Assembly (NCBI GenBank): GCA_029935325.1
Contig: JAOZKO010000016.1
Span: 1 to 18,533, forward strand
DNA length: 18,533 nucleotides
DNA from: Bacteroidales bacterium
Lineage (GTDB): Bacteria > Bacteroidota > Bacteroidia > Bacteroidales > UBA1556
Direction: 5' to 3'
Below the pieces are notes generated by a model. That model searched no databases, was not told where the DNA came from, and was given only the letters and a program-made list of their open reading frames with translations. Below, in pieces: positions 1 to 9,300 of the stretch (positions are counted from its first letter, which is position 1; the number at the start of each line of letters is the position of its first letter). Both the position numbers and the translations under genes were made by a program.

Positions 1-23
1 TTTCATCCATGGTTATTCACGTT

Positions 24-40
24 TGACCCTTTCAGGGTCA
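24..40. repeat. Perfect palindrome at window edge, REP-like
   Basis: The sequence shows a 7-bp perfect stem, TGACCCT / AGGGTCA, with a 3-nt loop TTC. Just to its left, positions 1-15 read TTTCATCCATGGTTA, which could be one arm of a second palindrome centred outside the window. No T-run follows the stem, so it is not a standard intrinsic terminator. Paired short palindromes like this resemble the intergenic REP-type elements seen in many Bacteroidota, but that assignment is from memory of the general pattern. The copy number in this genome is unknown. Confidence 0.45.
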
Positions 41-401
41 GTGATATACGTAGGGAATTATAATTTTAATTGTAAAAAATATGATACTGATTAGTAGCCA
101 AATACAAACAAAATATTATGTTAAATACACACAAACTACAACCAATTATAACTGTCTGTAAACGGCCTCAATAAACTTCAAATCTTCAATCAGAAAGTTC
201 AATAAGTCCCCGCGTAGGTTCACGAAAATAGAATGCAAAACAAAGCAGAATAACGCAAACGCATGAACAATAGCAGTTCAGGCTTTTTTGTTTTTTTTTA
301 AACTATATTAACTACATTTACGAATGCTCTATTCGTGTGCCCTCTGCTAGATTAAAGCAACACAACTTCATGTCTCATGTAAATAGCCCTGAAAACAAAG
401 G
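41..401. other. Intergenic stretch with no supported gene
   Basis: There is no open frame of useful length, no RNA gene signature and no mobile-element end that I can recognise in this AT-rich stretch. A 20-codon frame open from position 1 stops at 61-63. It could be the tail of an upstream plus-strand gene, but it runs straight through the palindrome and has no recognisable domain. The only structured item is the possible weak terminator at 264-299. The M23 gene on the minus strand ends at 402, and I see no convincing hairpin plus U-run downstream of its stop. Confidence 0.5.
264..299 (+). terminator. Possible weak intrinsic terminator, plus strand
   Basis: A 5-bp stem TGAAC / GTTCA (264-268 and 276-280) with a 7-nt loop is followed by GGC and then six T, one G and nine T. 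The long T-run supports termination of a plus-strand transcript entering from the left. The stem is short and AT-rich, so the call is weak. No plus-strand gene is visible upstream within the window. Confidence 0.25.
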
Positions 402-2153
402 CTAATTCCGAATAAGAACATATTCCTTCTTGCTCATATTTGATTTGCTATCCCATACTTTTATTACAAACTTATGGCTGCCAGATGGAAAATGCTCATC
501 TATTTCGTAGTATAAGCGGCTTTTCTTTGGATCATATTTTAATAGTATCCATTTGTCATCCAAAGTGGCTTTATATCTATTTATACCTGAAAGATTATCG
601 GTTGCAGTAAAACTAATGGTCGATTGCTTAGTAATATTCTTTTTTGAATATATATTTGCGGGCTTAATAATAGGGGCAATGGTGTCAATTCCAATATAAT
701 ACCTGCCAAAACTTCGAGTCTTAGTTTCCATATATCCATTTACATATTTGCCCCCTTCATACACTCTTCTGTCTTTACCATCAAGACTTATAATACATAA
801 TTTTTTGTAATTGCGAACTTTGGCATTGCTGTCTAATTTAATCTTTAGCTGACAGTATTTTTTTAATGGTACGCCAATATCATAAATACTATGTAATTTA
901 CTGTATTTGCTATATGGGTTCTTTAAACTTTTTACCCAAAAATATTGATTGTCAAATAGTGCTCCTTTGGGAATTGAGAACTCAATATCTGTATTGCGAT
1001 AGGTATTGCTATGATTCCACATAAAGGCTGTACTTTCCTTCCTCTCTTTATGTTTAAGGTCTCCTTTATTTCGCACATAAAACTCTAATACAGATTCTTG
1101 ACCAGCAAAATCACTAGCTATTATCTTTAGCTTATGAGCTTTTTTATCAGTAATATGAAGAATCCCATTATTTCGTACATTAATAATATTAGATAGGTAG
1201 GTATTTTCTTCAACATAAGTGCGTTGAAAGCGTTGTGATTTATTTTTGTATTCCTTATAATCTATATACGAATTGATATTCCTTTTTTGACTGAAATTTA
1301 TTTTATCAGCAATAAATTCAAAGAACATACTATCATCAAAAAAGAACCTTAGCCTATAATATCCATTTTTATTAGTGGCAGCATTCCATCTATCAAAGCC
1401 TTCAACAGCAGGGTAGAAGTGAGGTGTTGAAATATTTATTGTGTCTGAACTGATTAGTTTTATATTCTTGCCCTTTTGCGAGATTTTATATTCTTTATAA
1501 TTATAGATGCTTTGGTTGTCAATATAATTATAAAGCCTTAGTTTTCGCATAACTGGATATTGATGATCCGCAACTTTATATCCAAAAAACAAAGGATTAA
1601 TGGGTTCCTCGGTTCTGCTATCGCGAATTTCAAAATGCAAATGTGGTCCTCCAGAACTTCCGCTATTACCTGCAAAAGCTATTAGTTCACCCTTTTTAAC
1701 TTTAATACTTCCCGCTTTTGGGAAAATTTCTACGGCAAAACTTTTCTTTTTGTATTGTGTTGCTTTTATAATGTCTGCAATGGTATCGTTATAGCGATGT
1801 AGGTGAGCGTAAACGGATGTGTATCCATTTGGGTGTCTGATATATAATGCATTGCCATAGCCCCAAGGCGATACTTTTATCCTTACAACATATCCATCGG
1901 CAATGGCATAAACTTTTTTGCCAACTACTCCTTGGGTTTTAATATCCAGACCTGAGTGAAAGTGGTTCCCGCGTAATTCCGCAAAACTCCCTGATAAAAT
2001 AAAAGGGAAATCAAGTGGAGAAGCAAAATAATCCTGAGGATAATGGCTTTGAGATCTTAATGTTGTTTGTAATATAATAAATAGAAATATAAAAAATATC
2101 GAAATGTATTTTCCAAAAGTCCTAATACTTGCTGCTTTATATTGAGATGTCAT
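402..2153 (-). CDS. Secreted M23 (LytM-type) peptidase with beta-rich C-terminal extension
   Basis: 583 residues. The N-terminus is a signal peptide or anchor, with a hydrophobic core at about residues 18-29. The M23 domain spans about 60-190. It contains HFHSGLD, giving Zn ligands H66 and D70, then YAHLH with H117, and GGPHLHFEIRD with H171 and ligand H173. All residues expected for an active zinc endopeptidase of the LytM family are present, so peptidoglycan cross-bridge cleavage in the periplasm is likely. The remaining ~390 residues are beta-rich. The last ~95 (from about IDTIAPI) resemble a bacterial Ig-like domain, with DTIAP and TATDNLSGI motifs. The gene starts 12 bp after the stop of the upstream TPR gene on the same strand, so the two are probably co-transcribed. 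The substrate and the role of the C-terminal extension are inference. Confidence 0.88.
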   Translation of the reverse strand: MTSQYKAASIRTFGKYISIFFIFLFIILQTTLRSQSHYPQDYFASPLDFPFILSGSFAELRGNHFHSGLDIKTQGVVGKKVYAIADGYVVRIKVSPWGYGNALYIRHPNGYTSVYAHLHRYNDTIADIIKATQYKKKSFAVEIFPKAGSIKVKKGELIAFAGNSGSSGGPHLHFEIRDSRTEEPINPLFFGYKVADHQYPVMRKLRLYNYIDNQSIYNYKEYKISQKGKNIKLISSDTINISTPHFYPAVEGFDRWNAATNKNGYYRLRFFFDDSMFFEFIADKINFSQKRNINSYIDYKEYKNKSQRFQRTYVEENTYLSNIINVRNNGILHITDKKAHKLKIIASDFAGQESVLEFYVRNKGDLKHKERKESTAFMWNHSNTYRNTDIEFSIPKGALFDNQYFWVKSLKNPYSKYSKLHSIYDIGVPLKKYCQLKIKLDSNAKVRNYKKLCIISLDGKDRRVYEGGKYVNGYMETKTRSFGRYYIGIDTIAPIIKPANIYSKKNITKQSTISFTATDNLSGINRYKATLDDKWILLKYDPKKSRLYYEIDEHFPSGSHKFVIKVWDSKSNMSKKEYVLIRN

Positions 2154-2165
2154 ATAATAGTGTTT

Positions 2166-4793
2166 CTAAAATTCTGAATAATAATATTTTTTGTATTTTG
2201 AAAAGGTCTTATTCTTACCAAATCGTTTTAAATAAAGACTTTTTTTGTTTAAATCAGGGTAATTGTCGTTATCATAAATTGCTAATTCTTGCATGCACTT
2301 TTTTGATAATTCTTCATTAATTATTTCATTATTACTAATTGCTGATTTCCATAAGTCAAATGCCAATTCTGGCTTATTTTGCTGTAAAGCATAATTAATG
2401 CCAGCATTGCTTATGCCTGAACTTTCGCAGTTTGCCATAAGTGAGTTTAAGCTTTTAGCAATAATACTTGAAGATTTTAGTGTTGTAGAATAATATAAAC
2501 TATCTGCTTTTGCAAAGCTATTAATTGATGCCTGATATTCTCCTGAAGAACAATGTTCCTCAGCTTGCTGAATAAGCTTTTGATAGCTTATAACATCGGT
2601 GTATTTTAGTAATAATTTCTCTGGATAGTCTTTGTTCAAATCTATATGAGGATTTTGCTGACAAATAATAATAGCACTTTTGCAATAAGTTTCTGCTGAA
2701 ATAAAATCTAGAAGATTGATACTGCTTTTCGCCTTTTGCATAGCAATATCAAACTCTTTTACTTTTATATCATCATCCTGCTTCTGCAATAGTTTTTCCA
2801 ATTTACTTACGGCAAGCTGCAATATAGAATCCTTTTGCAAATTTAGCTTAATGATTTCTCTATTAGCACTTTTTAATATCAATTTAGCAGTGCTATACCT
2901 TCCTGCCCAAGCATGTAGGCTACCATCTTCTATATTCTGCATTATCAACGGTCTGCCACTTTGTTGAAGCATAATGTCTAATTCGGTATTTTCTTTAAAA
3001 TTAAACTGCTCTGCAATGGATTTGGCAGCACTAAACTCTGGATAAGCCAGGTGATACCTTCTATAATTCAAATATATTTCCCCCTTATCAATATGTCTTT
3101 CGTAATTCTGCAGAGCAATCTCATTAGGTTTTTTAGATTCTTGTATTTGTTTTGGTTTTGGAGTGCTTTTGGGTTTTGCAGTCGTATTAGCTTGTCTAAA
3201 ATTAGACATTGATTGATTGCTAGTATTAGTTGAAGGTGTAGATGTAATAGTTTTATTTAGCTTAATCTCAACTTCTGCCACAAAGCTTTTTGAGTCATCT
3301 AGTTGATGAGCTTTGCTTAAGCTATCGGCTTTTTCCCAGTAGGCATTTGCTTTTCTGTTTTGATAAGCGGTATTACTTTCAATGCTCAGTCGTAAATATT
3401 CTGTTATTAACAGATTGTATAAAGCATCAACCTTATTTGTATTGGTAATTGCTTCCGAATTATTCTTTTGATAATAGTAAGCAGTATTAAGATAATCCTC
3501 AGTCATATCCAAGCGCCCCCTTTGAATTGAAGCTCCGGCAATACTCAAATAAGACATATACATTCCGTATTGGGCAACTTTGATAGATGAGTCTTGTTTG
3601 CTATCGCAAATAATTACAGCATTATTATTATCGCAGAAATTCTTTGCTTCTACCAAAATATTTAAGCCTTCGCTATAATTTTCCTCATTATTCCATTCTA
3701 TTCCTCTTAAAAGCATTCCCACATAAGTTGCATTCGCCAACTGATTTATGTGATTAGTATTTTGAGATAATAATAAAAGCTTATTAAGCTTCTCTTCAGC
3801 TAGGAGAAATCTATTATTCTGGAAATCAATTAATGCTAATTGGTAAATGCTTGGAATAAAATTTGAATCCACACTTAAGGATTTATGAAAATACTGCACC
3901 GCCCTTAGCTCATTGCTATCAGCTAAAAACTGCACACCGCTATGGTAATAAACAGAATCCATTTTACTAGTAGTATTTCGATATAACTTATATATTGCTT
4001 CCGTTCTTTTTGTGATTTTGGTATAAAGCAAATAATAACCAGCAGGGTCAGTCTCGCTCAAAGATAGGGCAGAGGCGAAGTTTGGCATTTGTAGTTTGTG
4101 TACTTTTTTGCGAATATATTTTATATCAATATTTTGGAGCATTATTCTGTCGATATCATTAATATCCAAAGCGTTAAGCTCAATATTAATTTCTTTGAGT
4201 TTTTCTCCTTCCTCATAATACTTATTAATATTGCCAAGGGCTGATTCAAAACTATCTTTCTGCTCCTGAGAAAAACTAAAAGTCAGCTTCTCTTTTACAA
4301 TATTAAAAGAAGCTTTTGCTGTGCTATCATTAAAAGTGGAGTCTAGGATATAATTTGCCTGAGTATAAGTTAATGGAATATTTTTAGTTATAACAGATTG
4401 ACTATTAGCTTCTATTATTCCGTAACTAAAGTAAATACTATTAGGAATAATAAGTTTTTTGAAATAAAAACCTTTATAAAAAAAATCGCCATCACAAATA
4501 AGGCTATCAACATTAATCAATAATTGATAATTATTATTAGGCTTTTTAATAAGCTTAAGCTTTGCTTTTGTGGAGATTTTATAATGATAATAACTTCTCA
4601 TGCGTGATTGAGCTTCAGCCATATTTGTAATGAAGTAATTAGGAAGACTATTTTCACTTTCGTAGGGCTGAAATGAAAATTTTAACTCTAGTATCTTATG
4701 TTCATCATAGACAATCATATCCTGAGCATTGCCTTTTAACCCAGGCAATACAAATAGAATTGTACTTATTAATATGATGATATTTAGCTTCAT
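2166..4793 (-). CDS. Secreted TPR-like protein of unknown function
   Basis: 875 residues, not recognised as a named family. A Sec signal peptide is clear: positively charged start, hydrophobic core at residues 5-17, and a GNAQ-type cleavage region near 21-24. Residues 30-280 are mixed and look partly beta-rich, with no motif I can name. Residues 283-345 contain a TPR-like helical pair (AVQYFHKSLSVDSN, then a 34-residue-spaced ALIDFQNNRFLLAEEKL). Further helical repeats run to about 510. A Ser/Thr/Asn/Pro/Lys-rich linker spans about 515-556 and joins a second helical block (560-870) with TPR-like segments such as GEIYLNYRRYHLAYPEF. The protein is probably periplasmic or outer-membrane associated and may act as a scaffold. 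It heads a two-gene operon with the M23 peptidase 12 bp downstream, which points to envelope or cell-wall work. A perfect inverted repeat lies 13-30 nt upstream of its ATG. Confidence 0.8.
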   Translation of the reverse strand: MKLNIIILISTILFVLPGLKGNAQDMIVYDEHKILELKFSFQPYESENSLPNYFITNMAEAQSRMRSYYHYKISTKAKLKLIKKPNNNYQLLINVDSLICDGDFFYKGFYFKKLIIPNSIYFSYGIIEANSQSVITKNIPLTYTQANYILDSTFNDSTAKASFNIVKEKLTFSFSQEQKDSFESALGNINKYYEEGEKLKEINIELNALDINDIDRIMLQNIDIKYIRKKVHKLQMPNFASALSLSETDPAGYYLLYTKITKRTEAIYKLYRNTTSKMDSVYYHSGVQFLADSNELRAVQYFHKSLSVDSNFIPSIYQLALIDFQNNRFLLAEEKLNKLLLLSQNTNHINQLANATYVGMLLRGIEWNNEENYSEGLNILVEAKNFCDNNNAVIICDSKQDSSIKVAQYGMYMSYLSIAGASIQRGRLDMTEDYLNTAYYYQKNNSEAITNTNKVDALYNLLITEYLRLSIESNTAYQNRKANAYWEKADSLSKAHQLDDSKSFVAEVEIKLNKTITSTPSTNTSNQSMSNFRQANTTAKPKSTPKPKQIQESKKPNEIALQNYERHIDKGEIYLNYRRYHLAYPEFSAAKSIAEQFNFKENTELDIMLQQSGRPLIMQNIEDGSLHAWAGRYSTAKLILKSANREIIKLNLQKDSILQLAVSKLEKLLQKQDDDIKVKEFDIAMQKAKSSINLLDFISAETYCKSAIIICQQNPHIDLNKDYPEKLLLKYTDVISYQKLIQQAEEHCSSGEYQASINSFAKADSLYYSTTLKSSSIIAKSLNSLMANCESSGISNAGINYALQQNKPELAFDLWKSAISNNEIINEELSKKCMQELAIYDNDNYPDLNKKSLYLKRFGKNKTFSKYKKYYYSEF

Positions 4794-4805
4794 AAATGAT
4801 ATTAC

Positions 4806-4823
4806 TACGTTATCTTTAACGTA
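4806..4823 (-). promoter_or_regulatory. Inverted repeat upstream of the TPR/M23 operon
   Basis: TACGTTA (4806-4812) and TAACGTA (4817-4823) form a perfect 7-bp inverted repeat around TCTT, 13-30 nt upstream of the ATG at 4793. It could be an operator for a dimeric regulator or a small hairpin in the 5' leader. No TAnnTTTG-type -7 box was found beside it, so its position relative to the transcription start is unknown. Confidence 0.4.
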
Positions 4824-4972
4824 TATTATTAGAGATTATCGTATGCTTTTAAAAAAAATAAAGATGATTATAATCTTTTATCAGAATTAAGGTGTTTTTC
4901 ACGATTTATTAACTTTTAAAGGTGGATAATGTTGGAGGGAGTCTTTTCGGCAAAAATCTGCAATTATCTGCT

Positions 4973-5200
4973 CAATCTGTGTCATCAGTGTTCCAATCTA
5001 GTCTGGCTTATCTTAGTATCATATTTCGAGTATTTCCAAAAAGAAACCTGTGATTATCCGCCCAATCTGTGTCATCGGTGTTCCAATCTGTGTCATCAGT
5101 GTTCCAATCTAGTCTGGCTTATCTTAGTATCATATTTCGAGTATTTCCAAAAAGAAACCTGTGATTATCCGCCCAATCTGTGTTATCCGCGTTCCAAACT
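4973..5200. repeat. 111-bp tandem duplication containing a short repeated module
   Basis: Positions 4973-5072 and 5084-5183 are identical over 100 bp and are offset by exactly 111 bp. Within them a ~27-bp module, CAATCTGTGTCATCAGTGTT plus CCAATCT, recurs with small changes at 4973, 5063, 5084 and 5174. The last copy reads GTTATCCGCG in place of GTCATCAGTG. A related, more diverged stretch lies at about 4951-4972. Because 111 is a multiple of three, a 92-codon frame stays open across the array, but it has no signal peptide, domain or gene-like composition. The module resembles short intergenic repeats I recall from other Bacteroidota genomes, though this was not checked. Confidence 0.85.
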
Positions 5201-5229
5201 TTTCTAGCATAGCGTATAAACAATAGTTC

Positions 5230-5237
5230 TATATTTG
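5230..5237 (+). promoter_or_regulatory. Putative -7 box (TATATTTG) for the DUF2279 gene
   Basis: TATATTTG fits the Bacteroidota -7 consensus TAnnTTTG exactly and ends 20 nt before the ATG at 5258. I did not find a clear TTG-type -33 element at the expected distance upstream. Confidence 0.45.
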
Positions 5238-5257
5238 CAAATTATATATTTATTAGA

Positions 5258-6172
5258 ATGAAATTTTTAAAAAGTCTGGCTTTATTTGCACTGATATTCT
5301 TATATGGAATACAAGGTCTTAATGCTCAGATTCTCCCTGCAGATTCAGTACTTAGCAAAAAGAAACTTTATGCTGTTGCCGCCATAGAGGGTAGTATTTG
5401 GGTTGGTTCAGTGGTTGGGCTAAATTATGCATGGTATAGTGATTTTGAAAAAAGCTCATGGCATAGTTTTAACGATAATTCAGAATGGTTGCAAGTAGAT
5501 AAAGTAGGGCATGCTACAACATCGTATTTTCTTGGTAAAATAGGTTATGATATGCTAAGGTGGTCTGGTGTTTCGCATAAAAAATCCATATGGTATGGTG
5601 GTAGTCTTGGTTTTGTTTATCTCACTTCCATCGAGATGTTAGATGCCTACAGCCAAAACTGGGGTTTTTCATGGGGTGATATGGCAGCTAATGCTATTGG
5701 CTCAGGAATATATATGACACAGGCAGCAGTGTGGAAAGAGCAGCGAATATCAATGCGATATAGTTTTCATACAACCAAATATGCAGCAATGCGCCCAAAT
5801 GTTTTGGGGAGTTCTTTTATGGAGCGAGCGTTAAAAGATTATAATGGACAAACATATTGGTTGAGTGCTAATATCTATAGCTTTATGCCAGATGATAGTA
5901 GGTTTCCAAAGTGGCTTAATGTGGCTGTGGGTTATGGTGCAGAGGGAATGTTGGGCGGTTTCTCAAATCCTGATGAAGTTGATGGTCACCCCATTGCACC
6001 CTACGATCGCTACCGACAATATTACCTTTCTTTGGATGTTGATTGGACAAGAATACCTACAAAATCAAAGTTTCTAAAATCTTTTTTTAATGTTATTAGT
6101 TTTTTGAAATTTCCGATGCCTGCTATTGAATTTAGCGAAAAAGGAACAGTATTTCATCCTATTTATTATTGA
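5258..6172 (+). CDS. DUF2279-type putative membrane protein
   Basis: 304 residues. It has an N-terminal signal peptide or anchor (hydrophobic residues 7-18, LNAQ at 21-24). Conserved-looking motifs match what I know of the DUF2279 family: a hydrophobic segment at about 37-57, DKVGHATTSY (81-90), a second hydrophobic stretch with SIEMLDAYS (124-132), and WGDMAANAIGSG (139-150). Charged residues K82, H85, E126 and D141 sit in or beside the hydrophobic segments. The C-terminal half (165-304) is more polar and contains WLNVAVGYGAEGMLGG, which may form beta structure. The molecular function of the family is not known to me. Localisation is probably the cell envelope. It stands alone on the plus strand, between the duplicated intergenic repeat and the convergent 2115-residue gene. 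The start is supported by the signal peptide and an upstream TATATTTG box. Confidence 0.8.
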   Translation: MKFLKSLALFALIFLYGIQGLNAQILPADSVLSKKKLYAVAAIEGSIWVGSVVGLNYAWYSDFEKSSWHSFNDNSEWLQVDKVGHATTSYFLGKIGYDMLRWSGVSHKKSIWYGGSLGFVYLTSIEMLDAYSQNWGFSWGDMAANAIGSGIYMTQAAVWKEQRISMRYSFHTTKYAAMRPNVLGSSFMERALKDYNGQTYWLSANIYSFMPDDSRFPKWLNVAVGYGAEGMLGGFSNPDEVDGHPIAPYDRYRQYYLSLDVDWTRIPTKSKFLKSFFNVISFLKFPMPAIEFSEKGTVFHPIYY

Positions 6173-6357
6173 TTGAATATTGATTATTTGTCCATAAAGA
6201 GATACTAAGGGCTCAAAGGTCGTTAGGATCGATTTAATAATATTAGCATAAAATAGGTCGTCAATATTATCATCAAAAAGTACAGCTTGCAAACTAAGTT
6301 ATTATTCAAAGATAAACACCACCTATGATTAATTGATGGTTATGAAATTAGATAATA

Positions 6358-9300
6358 CTATTGTAGCATAATTTTAAATACTTTATACTGTTTGCCAGTA
6401 GATAATCTAATAAAATACACCCCTTTAGAGTAATTTTCTAAACTAACTTTTTCATTAAATATACCAGAATTATTCGGAATTTCCCTTGTCAATATGCAAG
6501 CTCCCAATTCATTGAATATTTGCATATTGATGCTAGGTATTTGAGTCAAACTACTAGTAATATTAACTAAGCCTGTTGATGGATTAGGGTAAACCGAAAT
6601 ATAGAATTCTTCAAAGTTCACATTATTTAAGTTTGTGCAGTTTAGAAAATGAATATTTATAGTGTCAAAGTTTTGACAATTTATGGAGTCCGTTACTGTT
6701 AGGTCAACACTTATGCTGTTGTATCCTATTCCAGTAGAATCGATTATAATACTTTGAGAAATAGCCCCAGTTGACCATAAATATGAAGAGAATAAACCGG
6801 CGTTCAAAGTAATAAATCCACTTCCGCAAATATTTGTATCAACTCCTAAATGTACAATTGGTTCACTAACTAAAACTGTTGCTAAAGAAGTGTCGGAACA
6901 ATTGTTAGTATCAGAATATACATATATAATATCGTGATATCCTCCACTTGCTATATTTGGGCTAAAAGTACTATCCGTCATCCCTAAGCCGTTGAATATA
7001 CCTCCAAATGGTATCCCTTGAAAAATAATAGGATTATCATTACTGCAATATTTATGGTTGTTAATTATTAATGAGGAATTTGGAATTCCATGTACTATAA
7101 ACAAAACACTATCAGATATAATGCACTGATTTGAATCTAATTTTGAATATGTAATATATTGACTTCCTACTCCATGTATTATTGGATTAAAGATGCTAGC
7201 ACTCATACCAATTCCACTAAAAAGGCCCCCACTTGGGGAAGCACTAATAGTGTCTGTTGCACTATTACTACAATATTGATTTTGATAATCAAATATGCTA
7301 ATTGCAAATTCTGGTGAAAATACAGTTGTCATTATTGAATCATTATTTATACAACTATTAGTATCAGTATAGGAATAAACCACATAATGATTTCCTGGAC
7401 CTGCAACGGTAGGATTAAAAGAATCCTGACTAATGCCATTTCCGAAAAACATACCATTTATAGGGCTTCCAGATAATAATGATAAGGTATCATCTTGACA
7501 GTAAGTAGCGTTTAAGCCGTTGATTACAATTGGTGCTGAAGGAAAAACAGTCGTCATTACTGTATCAAAATTAGTACAGTTATTTGTATCATTATATGAA
7601 TAAATAATGTTATGGTTTCCAAATCCAGCAATTATTGGGTGAAAGCTGTTTTGTACTATTCCTAATCCATTAAATACACCACCAGATGGATTTCCTATTA
7701 ATGAACTTGAAGAATCACCATGGCAATAAGTATTATTTAAGCCTGAAAAAGTAATCGCTTGAGGCGAATAAATATTTACAGTCTGTGTAATCGTATCAGT
7801 ACAACTTAATGAATCAGTATAAGAATAAGAATAGCTGTAACTTCCTGACCCAATAACAGAAGGGTCAAATATATTCCCTGCTAACACAGGGCCTGTTAAG
7901 TTTCCACCTATTGGAGAAACAAGAATTATTGTTGCTGTATCATTTGTGCAAGCAGTGTTATTTATTCCACTAATTGAGGCTACAGGATTTGCATTAATAA
8001 GCACATTTATAGTATCAGAAGAAACACAATAACTGCCAGTATTGCTAGTAGTTACACTATATATGCCTGAGTTTGTAACGGTTATAGTTTGACTGCTGCC
8101 GCCATTGCTCCATAAGTAATTACTATAAGCATTTCCTGCATCTAGGGTAAATGAACCACAAGATGATGTATCTGACCCTAGATCAACCCCTGAAGAAAGG
8201 TTGTTCTGCACAATTAAAGTGCAGGGAATTACAATGATAGGGTTTCCTAAGTCATTAGTGGTTAGTCTTATAAAGCCAGTATATGTAGCTGTAGCCATTC
8301 CTGCGGAACTAAAAATAAGATTATACACTAAGGAGTCGTCCGCAGCAATTGTGTTTTGTGCGTTACTATCTAAATGAACCCATGGCGCGTTATTAAAGTC
8401 GCTATTTATTACGAGCTTAATATCTCCAAGATTTCTTATGGTTATAGGTGCTAACAATGAGTCATTGCAGTATTGAATGTCGGCTATCAAATTAGTTGAA
8501 TCTAAATCAATACCTGGCATGGTTTGAGCAAATAACTCAACTATTAATGTATCATTTTTAGTTTCTGGATCAAGTACACCATTTGGCATTGATGACCATA
8601 CCTTCAATATGTGTTTACCAGGACTTAGTCCAGCGGTACCTATAAAAATAATACTATCAACAGCCAATGGTGCAAGGTTTCCACTCCAATAACTTGACAT
8701 TATAACTCCGCTGTCAAGTTGAAAATGAAGAGAGTCAGAAACCAAATTATTGAAGCCTAAGTTTCTAATTGAAATCTTAACAGGAACATTACCTATAGTA
8801 CTAAGGCTCATTGGTGAATTTATTGCTGTTACTGATGCATTATTTGCATACATAGAAAATTCATCTGCACCAATATCTGGATTTATGCTATCGCGGATAT
8901 CTCCATCTATATCAGTTGTATAGCCACTAACGGGTGTTCCTGCATTATTCAAAATAGTATCAAATGCATGACAATCATTTTGATTAATGAAAACTGGGTT
9001 TGTGCTTACTGAATTTGCCCCTTGATTAGTGCCAGATTGATAGCTAGAAAATGAATAATTTGTTGAGTTAATATTAATTGGATAATTTGCAGTTGAAAAT
9101 ATATTATTATAGTCAAAAATAGTTGGTGAATTGTTGGTGTTATAATATGATTGAAAGCATAAATGAGATTGACTATCAAAAGAGTTGTTCTTTATTGTAA
9201 GGTTAGTTACTGAGCTTGTATAAATTGCAGTAGATGCTTGTGATGCTGATATATTGATGTCCAATGTATTGTATAGTATCTCTACTCCTTTTACACCAAA

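Noticed and set aside
384..404. Stem TAGCC / GGCTA overlapping the M23 stop codon as a terminator
   Set aside because: Only 5 bp with an 11-nt loop, and there is no U-run on the minus-strand transcript side.
2716..2967. 83-codon plus-strand frame inside the TPR gene
   Set aside because: Antisense to a well-supported coding region. Its hydrophobic look comes from the complementary strand of Lys/Glu-rich helices.
4929..5207. 92-codon plus-strand frame across the tandem repeat
   Set aside because: It stays open because the repeat period (111 bp) is a multiple of three. The product is just the repeat translated, Cys-rich and without signal peptide or domain.
6074..6292. 72-codon minus-strand frame at the end of the DUF2279 gene
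   Set aside because: It overlaps the 3' end of a better supported gene and has no domain, signal peptide or promoter.
6173..6357. Terminator or small RNA between the convergent DUF2279 and giant genes
   Set aside because: No stem followed by a T- or A-run was found, and there was no conserved-looking structure to support an RNA gene.
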